The position numbers and the translations under genes were made by a program. Positions 49,083 to 59,600 of a DNA stretch of 64,000 nt are shown one piece after another. Position 1 is the stretch's first letter. The number at the start of each line of letters is the position of its first letter. Source of the DNA: Andrena cerasifolii (taxonomy: Eukaryota; Arthropoda; Insecta; Hymenoptera; Andrenidae). Under the pieces are notes generated by a model that was not told the DNA's origin, searched no databases, and saw only the letters and a list, made by a program, of their open reading frames with translations. Where the stretch lies: NCBI RefSeq assembly GCF_050908995.1, contig NC_135132.1, positions 5,203,001-5,267,000 on the forward strand. The letters are read 5' to 3'.

Positions 49083-51079
49083 ATGAGATCTCTGGTAAGT
49101 AGCCCTCTACGAAGTGCCTGTTGGACCGGCGGGGGTGGGCGAGCTAGTAGGGACGGGATTCGAACTGGAATGAAAAGTATCTAGGTGTCGAGTAGTCTTG
49201 GTGGTTGAGAAGCATAAAATTCTGGGTATTAGAAGTCTTTGTAGTTCCGAGTGTCTTGGGATTGTTAAAAGTTTTGGTGAAAAGGTACATACGTGGGGAT
49301 ACAGATGATTTGCGGGGAACGTGGAATCAAGATCTTGATAAAAATGTCGTCCACCTAAAGTAACTCATGATTAACTTATGGCGAATTTGGTATCCCGCAC
49401 TGACTCTGAGCTGGTGTCAGAAAATGACTCGGATTGGTTGATTCTTATAGAGCTATCTTCGTCTCTGACGGGCTAATAGTAAAGTTCGTTGGTGGCATAA
49501 TGACAAGTGGCGTTGAAATTATGGAAGCTTAACTATTTTCAGAAAATGAGGTTATAATCGTCGTCTACTAACGACGAATCGAGCCTTCTGTGGCGACACC
49601 TCGTCATCGTTGACACACTACCGTCCCACACTTCGGTAAAATTGTTCTCGCGTGGGTTACCCCACAAATTGCATTGTAATTCTGATACATCGTCACCCAG
49701 ATCAACCAAAGTCACGTTAAGCAGCCCACCCATTTTCCAAAATCCCTCACGAACATTCACACTCAACAGATTCAGCTAACCTGGAATTCGGAATACTCTG
49801 ATAATGATTTAAAACATTGTTTTCCACTACTTTCTCAGGAGAAGTACGATGTTTTCTCATTTTACAGATCATCGTCGCTGTTCTCTGCGGTTTGGCGACC
49901 GCGAAGCCGAAGTACCTGGCGCCAGTGGTGTCTTATGGCTACCTTGGCGTACCCCTTGCTTACGACGGCAGAGTTTTGGACACACCGGAAGTGGCACGGG
50001 CGAAGGCAGCGCACCTAGCGACGCAGGCCTACGAAGCAGCCAGAAACACGTTGGGATATGCACACGTGCCCGTTCTGACCCGTGTTTATGCACCTGCAAT
50101 TACCTACGGCGCCGGCGCACCCATCGGTCCTGATGGCCGCGTCGTCGATACGCCTGAGGTTGCGGAAGCGAAGGCTGCGCATTTTGCTGCTCACGCCCTG
50201 GTAATGGCAAAACCGTTTTTACAAGGGGAGGTACCATAAATATGTCCATTTCCCTTTTTATCTTTTAATTGGTTACCTCCGTCTAACTAAGTGGTTAAAT
50301 ATTAATTTATCGAAAGACTAAAATTCGAAGGGGCCAAAATTTTGTTAGGGGTAATGATGATCATCGCAATATAAAATAAAAAGACTGATTATTGTGCTAC
50401 CTTTGTACAGTCAATATATTGCAGCCATTTGAAAATTAATTCATTGGACAGAGTAGACCTTAAATTATAATCAAGTGGACATGTTTTTGATAAACAGGTG
50501 AATATTAAATTTGCCGAGTTCCTTTAATTTATCTTTATTATGATAATAAATTGACTTAACCAACTACTAATTTTATCATTATAACTATATATAAATAATT
50601 TTTTTTAAAATAAATTATTAAATTATTTTAATGAAATTAAATTTTAAAATCACACTTACAAAAATTAAAAAGTAATTTTGTTGTATGAAAACTTCACTCC
50701 CAATGTGTGAAGAAGTTAACAATTTGGAAAGTAGTAAATTTGAAATTTCATGGTCGAAGAATCTACCCACTTAGAGACAGATCTCACAGTAGCTGGTTTA
50801 TTTGGTAGTAAATCTGAACTATTCTATGTACATTTGTACGCAAATATAATGCTAATGTTTGAAATGACTTTTATATTGCAGGAGCCAGCAAAGAAACTGG
50901 GATTATATCCATATGGTGCTCTAGCGTATAGTTCTTCGCCCTACGCTTATGGATACAGCTATGGCGCCCCCCTTGGTCCAAATGGCAACGTGATAGACAC
51001 CTCAGAAGTCGCAGAAGCTAAAGCTGCGCACTTAGCCGCACACGCCGCAGAGGCTGCCAAAATTGCTGGAAAACACTAA
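49083..51079 (+). CDS. Cuticular protein with three 18-residue motifs (gene F), three exons
   Basis: Exons 49083-49094, 49868-50230 and 50882-51079 give 190 residues; both introns are phase 0. Exon 1 is M-R-S-L with a gtaagt donor; exon 2 continues IIVAVLCGLATA, a signal peptide probably cut before K-P-K-Y. Motifs are DGRVLDTPEVARAKAAHLAT, DGRVVDTPEVAEAKAAHFAA and NGNVIDTSEVAEAKAAHLAA. The last, in exon 3, has Asn for Asp and DTSE for DTPE. The linker of exon 3 is Tyr/Ser-rich (YSSSPYAYGYSYG). The exon 2 donor (gtacca) is weak: if it is not used, translation runs V-P-stop to 50239, giving a two-motif protein. Both forms are plausible; the three-exon form is preferred because exon 3 is in frame and carries a clear motif. 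Its 3' end faces the 3' end of MYG1, about 400 bases away. Confidence 0.85.
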
Positions 51080-51301
51080 TCACGTTTTCTAATTGCGATG
51101 CTTAAGACACTTTTGACCAATGATATAACAGCATGTTATAGAACCATTTCCCACCGTTCACCGTGAAAGAAAAACGATCATATAACGATCATCATATCAG
51201 TCAAGAAGGTGATAGCGTGGCGTAAAGGCGGCGGCTGTTTGGAAACGAGGGAAGGAAAATTTTGAGCCATTGTTATGTGGATCTGATGTAAAAACACTGA
51301 T

Positions 51302-51307
51302 AATAAA
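51302..51307 (+). promoter_or_regulatory. Poly(A) signal AATAAA of gene F
   Basis: AATAAA lies 222 bases after the TAA at 51077-51079 and is the first such signal on this strand downstream of the stop. Confidence 0.6.
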
Positions 51308-51482
51308 TAACTTTCCTTAACACAATTACCAATTCGAGTTCATATATTCCGCCTGTAATCGTATTCCGGGGACTTTGGGGAATTGTGTGGTAAAATATTG
51401 TACACGTCATCAGAAACATTTTACGAGTTGAAAAAATTTAATTCAGATTCTAGATACAATTGTCAGCTAATTGGATTTAAAA

Positions 51483-54247
51483 TTATGTAGCTCTTGCGAG
51501 TTCGAGCGATTTCCGCGCCATCTCTATAGCGCCTTCTCTGGTCTTGTGTCCACCTATAAATCGCTCTACATGGACGAATTCTGCGCCTTCGATTCCAGAA
51601 CTGCGTACCAAGTCCGCGTCTCGCAGGCCTGCCCAAGCTTGTGGTAAAAATAACCTAGAAAATGACAGTGTATTCAAAGTTCGAAAGGTCACTCATGCCA
51701 CACGTAAATTCACAGGACTTCATATACCTGCACACAAAGCTGCTTCTATTTATAGGAACACATCGGACCCTATAGCCGTCGTCCCCAAAAATCACGTACT
51801 TCAGTGAAGGTTGTATATTCAACGCTTTTTCTATTGGATAAAGATGCTCAAAGCATGGCGCAGGTTGTGTCAAGACTATAATCTCACCACTTGGGTCGAC
51901 CTGTAAATATTTATTGCCACATAGTTTCCTTTTTGAACGAAGAATGCTTACATCATACTACCGCACATTAGATTTCTGAAAACAAATGTATTTTCGGGAT
52001 TTTTTTTTGAAAAACTTGAAAGCTTTTTTAAATAAGCGGTTGTGTATTCGAAAGCATGTATCTTGAAGTTTTTATAGTATTTTTTCTGAAAATGGGAGCG
52101 ATTCTGTGGCGAAAATCGATACTTTTGCTATGAACAGCCGCCATTTTGTAGTAAATTACTTTTTCCGGATAATGAAGGATCGGGCACTAGATAATCTAAT
52201 ATACTAACTAAATTTCGTCGAATTTTTTATTTCAGATGAACCATGTCGATGCTACAGTGGTCACCACAAGGTGCTTAAAAAAAAAACACTGCCGGGAGGT
52301 TTCCCATAATTCCTTTATTTATTTACATATTGCATTGCAAAAAATACTGCAAGAACTTTAAGATATATACTTTCGAATACATAACGATTATTTAAAGAAG
52401 CCTCCAAGTTTTTCAAAAAAAAATTCCCAAAATACATGTGTCCTCAGACCTCACAGTAGGCATGACCCCTTAATTATCACTGTGACTTTGTCATATGGAA
52501 CCATTTCAGCAACCAATTGACATTCCCAACTACACTCTACCACACAATTCGCAAGAGTAAAAGCAAAGTGCACACTTGCAGATGGTAGAACACAGAAGGC
52601 AGTGCTCTTGTGCAATGTTGCACCCAAGAACCACCCAAGACACATTTTTATGTAATGACAATGGCTATGTTATCATAATGGTCCCACTCTACTTCAGCAC
52701 TGCATCATTATATTCAAATCGATGCAAATGTCACCTCAAAGATGCACAGTGATCAGGTGTTTTGGAATTGCTAGCAGCCATATTAAGAATTACATTATCA
52801 ACCATAAGCAGAGCATAAAATTTTGGTTCTGTTCACCTCAAAGCGTTTTTCAATAGACTCCTGTACGATAGACTTAGCTGGTAACCAAACATTTGCTTTG
52901 TAATGTAAATGCTGCATAAATTCTTGACCCGTTAATTCAACAGCTTTGTGAAACTGTTCATCTTCATCTACATCTTTACTGTTCCAGGTAGGATTCAAAA
53001 AGTCTACACGAGAGGATAAATCAGTTACAATACGGTACCTAAAAAAGGTTAATGTATCATGAGAACCTAGTATTTTGGTTAATATATTAGATGTTGGATG
53101 TACAACATTCGTGTTGTCCACTTACAAAGGTTCTTCCTTATACATGGAGACACCATTATCTATACCATCAATTTCTTTGATAAATGAATCGTAGATTTGT
53201 TTAAAGACACTCTCTGCATCACTGTCACTTATTTCAGGTAGTAATTGTTTAATAATTTCATGACCAAAGTGGCAGTAAATCAACCCAGCGCTACTTAGCT
53301 TTATTTGGCAATCGTAACCTGGTTTCTTTATAACTGTACTCAACGACTCATTAAAGGTTCTAAGATGCAAATAAATATGATTAAGAGTACGTAGTTGCGT
53401 GAACATGGTCATATGCTACGCAAAGGTAAACTATACCTCATGTGATGGTCGTAACGATGCTTTGAGGGATCGTATTCCCCACCAACATCAACTACAATAT
53501 CGCAGGTGTTCAAAACAGTTTTGTCACGTGACCTATAAGTACATTTAATATTCCATACTGATTTATACTATACATTTTTTCGTTTAAACTACAAATTTTG
53601 AAGAATTAGATCGCATAGTTTTGTAGAGCTTAAAAAATCATTTTCATTTAAATTCTCAGAAAATAGGAATTTTCGGGTTACAAAAGTTTCTTTTTAAGTA
53701 CAGTGTTGCCCCGTTAAGAGAACGATCCCCCGTTTCGTTAAGAGAACATTTCTATCCCCGGTACTTCTGTAGTCGCGGCGGCGAGTGCGCGAGAGGGCGG
53801 GCGACAGTGACAAGCCATCAATCCCGGTCGAGATAGCGGTGGCATCGATTTACTAAAAGAAGACGGCGAAGACGAAAGCTGAGCCGAATAGCATATCGTT
53901 TCGGCAAGAGGACGCCTTATCCCCCGGGTGGCGTGTTTACAATGGGGCACTATTGTAGCTTTTTAAACCTTGCTCCGAAAATATCTTGTTGACGATACAA
54001 TAGTGATAGCGATGAAAGTGGTATCTCACCTAACGACAGTAGCATCCTTGTATCGTGGCAATATCTTCAGCAGAAAACAAGCGAGAGCCTCGTCACAGTG
54101 AAAGCGACCGTTGTGCGTACCGATTTTCACGTTCCCCGCCATGGTCAGGAAACGTCTGTGGTGAGCGCGCGTGTAGGTTAGGAATGCGGTGGAAGTTAGT
54201 AGGTTCGAGAAATTGTGTACAAGCGTTGCTGAAATACTTTTCAGCAT
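51483..54247 (-). CDS. MYG1: MYG1 family 3'-5' RNA exonuclease, six exons
   Basis: Minus-strand exons 54030-54247, 53437-53532, 53126-53359, 52837-53038, 51728-51900 and 51483-51654 join in frame to 364 residues, close to the usual family length. Conserved blocks appear in order: IGTHNGRFHCDEALACFLL, CDIVVDVGGEYDP, HRYDHHMR (the DHH-type metal site), KLSSAGLIYCHFG, EIDGIDNGV, FEVDPSGEIIVL, and FVHVERFIGGHKTREGA near the C-terminus. Known members are exonucleases acting on RNA in nucleolus and mitochondria. The first 35 residues (MLKSISATLVHN…) look like a mitochondrial leader. A second Met at 54142 (MAGNVKIG) would give a 329-residue form without it, so two products are plausible. ATTAAA at 51437-51442 on this strand may be the poly(A) signal. 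Introns 1 and 4 carry MITEs. Confidence 0.93.
51930..52473. mobile_element. Foldback MITE in MYG1 intron 4, related to the one in gene B
   Basis: The right end, reverse complemented, is TTAAGGGGTCATGCCTACTG, close to TTAAGGGGTTATGCCTAGTC at 9635. Arms of about 120 bases pair (AAATGTATTTTCGGGATTT with its near complement, GTATTCGAAAGCATGTATC with its near complement). The interior shares GCCGCCATTTTGT, TAATATACTAAC and GGTCACCAC/GTGCTCACC-type sequence with the 9635-10389 element. The left end is diverged, so its start is approximate. Confidence 0.75.
53701..53955. mobile_element. 255-bp TA-flanked MITE in MYG1 intron 1
   Basis: It begins CAGTGTTGCCCCGTTAAGAG and its right end, reverse complemented, is CAATAGTGCCCCATTGTAAA; TA flanks both sides (53699-53700 and 53956-53957). 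CAGT-type ends with TA duplication suggest a Tc1-mariner/pogo relative. GC content is higher than in the host intron. Confidence 0.65.
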
Positions 54248-54385
54248 ATCCCAGTGACAAGCACAGGGATGTTTTAATTTATAGAACTTTAAGTTGTGAA
54301 ATATACTTTATCTTCAATATGTTCTCACATTCAAAAATGGAACATGTGGTGCAAGGTGGAGTATGGGAAACTTCTCTAGTAGAGT

Positions 54386-54398
54386 GCGCCATCTGGTG
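54386..54398 (+). promoter_or_regulatory. CTCF-like motif upstream of MYG1
   Basis: GCGCCATCTGGTG, about 140 bases upstream of the MYG1 start, resembles the conserved animal CTCF core (GCGCC-x-x-CT-x-GTGG). It could serve as an insulator or promoter element. The call rests on sequence resemblance only. Confidence 0.3.
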
Positions 54399-54626
54399 AG
54401 CGCAATGACGACTAGCCGAAGCATTAATGCCGCGTGTATTCAAGCGGACCACTGTACGTATAATTGCAGTAATAAGAAGAGGACTATTAGGACACTATAT
54501 TTTCTGTACAGGAATAGCAAGATACATATATATTTTTAAGTGGAATATATACTACCTCACAATTCAAACTCAAATAACTATTGAACTCATGTCAGTTAAA
54601 GATTCTCCGATTTCCCTGGGTGAGGA

Positions 54627-54839
54627 TACCTTAATATATAAAGCAGAAAGTGTTTGTGTTTGTCTGTCGCCTAAAAACTTTCGAACGATAAATTCTAGGG
54701 TCACGAAATGTGCCCCAGCTCATGATGCCTAGCTAATCCAGATGAATGTGTCTATTTTCACCAAAAAAAGAAAGAAATAAAATTTTTTTTTTGTAAAATC
54801 AAAATCTAAATTTTGGGCGAAGCCGAGTAGTAAAGCTAG
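54627..54839 (+). mobile_element. Probable non-autonomous Helitron fragment (3' end)
   Basis: The block begins near TTAATATATAAAGCAGAAAG, continues GTTTGTCTGTCGCCTAAAAA, and ends GGGCGAAGCCGAGTAGTAAA then GCTAG followed by T. A GGGCGAAGCCG…GCTAGT terminus next to T is the usual 3' end of insect Helitron-like non-autonomous elements (CTAG end, AT target). The 5' boundary is uncertain. No Rep/helicase ORF is present. Confidence 0.5.
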
Positions 54840-56626
54840 TTTACTAAAACTCTTATCTCATCATTTTTTTTTACCTCTCCATTTCCAACGAGCTTCTCAC
54901 TTTCTCCTTTCGAATACTTAAAGAAAGCATTACGCTTCTAATAATTACTAAATCAATATATCAGAGATCCACACTGTCGCAAAAAATGAAACCACAGAAA
55001 TTGCACGTACAGAATTATTATTAACACAGTACAGATCCTTACAATATACGATGGTCGACGTACTCTCCGCACATCGGAAGTAACATGCGTGTAACAACAT
55101 TACAGAAAGGATATACATAGATATTTACAGGAATGACCGAAGTACACGCAAGCCATAGAGACACTTATCACTTTACCTATCTAAAAATCGCTAAATGGAC
55201 CGAAATAAGTTCTGATGTAAAAATATATATGCATATACATATCTCTATACACATTACACCGTTATTGATAGGAATTTCGACTTATGGGATCACTTTTCCA
55301 CTAACTATCAAGGACGCATGAATTACAGAAAATAGGAGGAATAAAAACCAGGGACCACACCGATCGGTTTCATGGCCACGAATTCGTGTAAATCGCTCCA
55401 TCGACGTGGAAATTGGGGAACAGTTATCGTTATTACAACGATCGAGTATTTTCCGACATTCTGTATTATATTTTACTGTACACTCCCCGTAATCTACATA
55501 CACATGCGAAATAAATGTACATCAGCGCGGTTGCATCAAGCCGAAGAATCCGCTCGCCGAATCGAGTTCCGCGTTCGTACGCCTGGTACGTTGAGCAATA
55601 CGAGACTTATTGCTGGATCAACTGGGTTTACGGTTTCAGCGGTCATCTCCCCTGGACATTCGCTATTTAACGTTACGCATAAATACGAAGCAAGGTCTCT
55701 TCGGATGACGAATCCAAAGGTCGACACTTCAAGTTTAGGTTAAGTGAAAGCCATCGCCGACTGCCACGTAGGAACCGACATAATTCACTTTTTATACTAA
55801 GGTTCAACAGAAATCAGCTGCCTAGCGGTGTTATCCCACAACAGAGCTGGGATCGAAGTCGATAGAGCGAGGATATTCGCTGCACATCAATTGAGAATTC
55901 AACCAAGCATTGGCGCGTTGACTGCCGACAGCGCTGAATGGAATGATGCGATATATTGACAATTATAGTCGAGGCAATATTACATAACCACGGAACACGG
56001 AGTGCAATCGAGGAAGGCTCGTCCACCATTTGGCTACTTCAACGCCATCTCTTGTCTCTTCGCTTAAATAAATTATAGCCTAAAAGTGGAGCTTGTTTTG
56101 AATACAGTACCCACTCCTCTCGCTTTTCGACAGAAATATGTTTCTTGTATAATTATCAGTATTAGCATCTAACTCTTATCAGTTGTAGCAAGGTGTTCGC
56201 AAATAATGAACTACTACACCGCCCTAGTACGGGTCACCCCAAACGCAATCTTTCATAGCTGACTCCAAAGTTACAAAACTCCGTAGTCAACTTAAAAAAT
56301 TACTCAGCACTGTCTCTCGGCAAAGAGAACGAAAATATCCCTAGCTCTCCGACAACTCACTGACGCAGTGAATTCTCGTGAATTCTACCTGGTTGGATTG
56401 GGGGCCTGCACCTCTTCGTGGTCCGCGCTCGAGCAACTCCGTCGCGTTAACTTTAATAAGTGTGAATCCATCATGTACAAGGTTTATGGCAATGCTCAGG
56501 AAAAGAAGGGCCCTCTTCCAAGGATCTTACCTATTAACAATATATAAATATACACTAGGGAGTCCATGGATTCACGAATTACCAAAATCAACGTCGCCAG
56601 ACACGAAGGACATAGGGAGAAGGGGG
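54840..56626. other. Region between MYG1 and the peritrophin gene; probable 3' UTR, no gene recognised
   Basis: This lies downstream of the stop of the large minus-strand chitin-binding gene and upstream of MYG1. Part of it is probably 3' UTR, but I see no AATAAA on the minus strand close to the stop. A splice-donor-like sequence (AATAG then gtaagatcc, near 56531 on the minus strand) might start a 3' UTR intron. ORFs at 55372-55743 and 56378-56887 (+) have no recognisable product. Confidence 0.45.
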
Positions 56627-59600
56627 TTACCACTGCCTGGTAGGACACTTCTTGCTACGAACGTCGTGTCGGCAGCTCTGGCTCTCCTCATCGAAGGTCG
56701 TGCCCTCTTCGCAGACGAACCGGAAGTCGAGTACCTGCCTCGATGTGAACCCAGGGGAGCAATAGTGAAAGAGCCTGCAATCCCTAGTGTCACCGTAGAA
56801 ACGATACATCTCCTTTTCCAGGCAATTGAAGCCATCCTGTCTCCTCAGAGCCACTGTTTTACGATTATTCCACCTGGTAGTAGTTGACTCCACTTCCTCA
56901 GATTCCGGGGAAGTGCTCTGAGAGGTCGTCGACGGCTCCGTGACTATGGGAATCTCGGTCGTCGATGGCTTAGTGACTATGGGAATCTCGGTCGTCGACG
57001 GCTTAGTAACTGCGGGAATCTCGGTCGTCGACGGCTTAGTAACTGCGGGAATCTCGGTCGTCTCTTGGTAAGCTGCTTCCGTAGACGATGTAGTAGAGGG
57101 TTCCTCTTCTACCACTGACTTCGCGGTAGTAGTTTCGCCATGATCTGCTTCACTAGACGCCGAAGCAACCGACTGAGCCGTCGTGCTGACGATTTCCACG
57201 TCTATCAGCGTGTAACTCTTTGGAGTCGGCGAAGTTTCTGGCTCCGCGCTGGTTGACTCAACCTCCTTCAAAGTCTTCTCTATTGTCGAAGCTAGGGTTG
57301 ATAGTCTGGATATGGGATAAGGTGTGAAGTTCTCGCTCTGCTGGTTCAACCCCGCATCCTCATTCTTTAAATTGGTTGGGGACTTCTGTTCACTCGGACT
57401 GGGATCCTGATCGTCATTCTTCTTCTCCAGGGTCTCGTCTTTCTGCATAGGCTCGTCCTTAGGACTTTTCTCCTGGTCTTTATCTACCTTGCCTTCCAAC
57501 ACGTTTTCCTCGCTTCTGCTAACTTCTGTCGTGCTCACTGACGCTTCCATCGTTGTCAATGGCAGCTCTGTGTTCTCCGTTGAATCTTCTTCCCTGATCG
57601 TGGTGGTCGCCACTGTAGTGGCAGTCTTACGCGCCAATAATGGGAACCTCCTGATTACTGGCTTCGGCGCCAGATCGTTGTAGGACTTGGGTGGCCTCGC
57701 TGGCTTAGGATTCAGCAGACTGTGTCGAGGTTTTATCACAACGGGATTTGGAGTGGTCGTTGGAGGTATGTAGTTGTAACTCTTCCTTGCCGAGATCGGT
57801 TTGAACAGCTTCGGAACTGTGGGACGCGCAGTTGTCGTCGTTGTAGTTGTCGTGGTCGTTGTTGACGTAGTGGTTTCATGCAAATCCATTTCTTCAACGC
57901 TATGATCCTTGGATTTGTCGACTTCCATCTGTATTTCCTCATCTTGACTCTTCTGAGGTTCGGTTGTGGTTTCTAATTCATCTTCTGATTCATCTTCACC
58001 ACTTTCTTCGCTCTTGCTGCCTTCCTTGTTTACTTTATCGTTGCTGAGATTGTTGGTGTCCGTAGGTTCGCGTTCCTTGTAATTATCAGGCTCGTAATTA
58101 TCATCGACGTAATCGTGAGCGATGTTCTCTACAGACTCTGGTGGTTTCTTGTTTTCTGGTACGTCCTCTTTCTTGTCTTTAGGCAGTTCATCAGTGAACT
58201 TGAGGACTCCCTCTGTGCTGTCTTCGTGATCGTTCAGATCCGACTCTTCATCGCTTTCTTCAACAGTCGCGTCTCTAGAACTTAGAACTTCCTCAGAATC
58301 CCCGTGTTCGGAGGAAATCGTCGAATCGTCACGGCTTTCAAAATCATAATCATCCTCTGTATTAATTTCATGAGTATTTTCGTAGAACGCCTCTGTAGAA
58401 TCATGGTACTCCGAGGATACTTCCTGCGAGTTAACCTCATCACTCTTAATAGTAGAGTCTTCCTGGGACTCCCTTTCTTCTTCTTCGTCTTCGCCAGAGA
58501 AATGTCTGCTCTTGTCTTGCCTATGAGTAGCGACCTCTCGGGATGAATCCTCGAACTTCATGCTCTTCCCTCGATGAGAACTCTTGCTGAACTCTTGTGA
58601 GAACTCTTCAGAGTCTTCCTTGATCTCTTCTTTGCTTATGACCGTGGTGGATTCATCTTCCACAGATTCATTCTCGACAGACGACTCTTCCTTGTAATAA
58701 CTCTTTTTATCAGAAATATTTTCCTTTGCTTCTTCAACAGAATCTGCTTCTTCGATTGTTTTCCCATCCTTCTTAACTCCTTCATCATCCAATGTAGGAA
58801 CTGTTGACTCGTCTTGAATTTCTGGGTGCACATCTACCTTGTCTTCATCTTTCTTCACGTTCTTCGACTCCTTTTCCGAAGTCTCATACTCGTTAACCTC
58901 ACTTTTCTTGTTTTCTTTCCCCGTATTCTGGTCTTTACCAACCTGAAGGTTCTTCGCGTAACTGTTTCGATGGCCCACAGCTCTGGTGTCAATCTCTTTA
59001 GAGGTTTGCGATTCTAGCTCATCGAAAATGTGTTTGTCAATCTGTTCAGCTTCAGTTGGCGCAGCTGTAGTCACAGTTTTTGGATCGACAACCTTGGTAT
59101 CAGGTAGTTTAGCTGGTTCATCCTTTTGGAGCTTGCTTTCATCAATCTTCGTTTCCTTTCTTCTCGAAGATCTTATTCTAGAACTCTTCCTTTTGGGGTT
59201 TGGCTTGAGTTCCGTTCGTTCTTTGGGTTTCTCTGTCTTACTTTCCTCTTCTATCACCTTTTCTTCCTTATTTTCAATCTTCTTGGGCTGCTCCGTCACT
59301 GTAGCTTTAACAATCTGCTCCCTTGAGCTCTTCGATTCTTGTTTGTCTGTAGAATCATCATCCTTCACTAATATGGGTTCAGTGGTTTGCTCAGTAGTAT
59401 AAAGTATTGGAATGTCTGTAGCTGTTGATGCCTCTTCAGTTGCACTTTCAGGATGCTCTTGGTCCGAAGCCTTCAATTTAAGGTACTCATTGGGATCGAG
59501 TATAACCACATCAAGAACACGTTCAGTTCCTGGGTGTTTTTCATCCTCAGTTGCATTTTTCTCTAACTTTGTCATGTTTTTCTCACCTGCGGCTTCTGTA

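Noticed and set aside
52798..52836. Readthrough end of MYG1 exon 4 (F-E-V-N-R-T-K-I-L…)
   Set aside because: A gtgaac donor after GAG and an in-phase acceptor at 51900 restore the conserved VDPSGEI block, so splicing is the better model.
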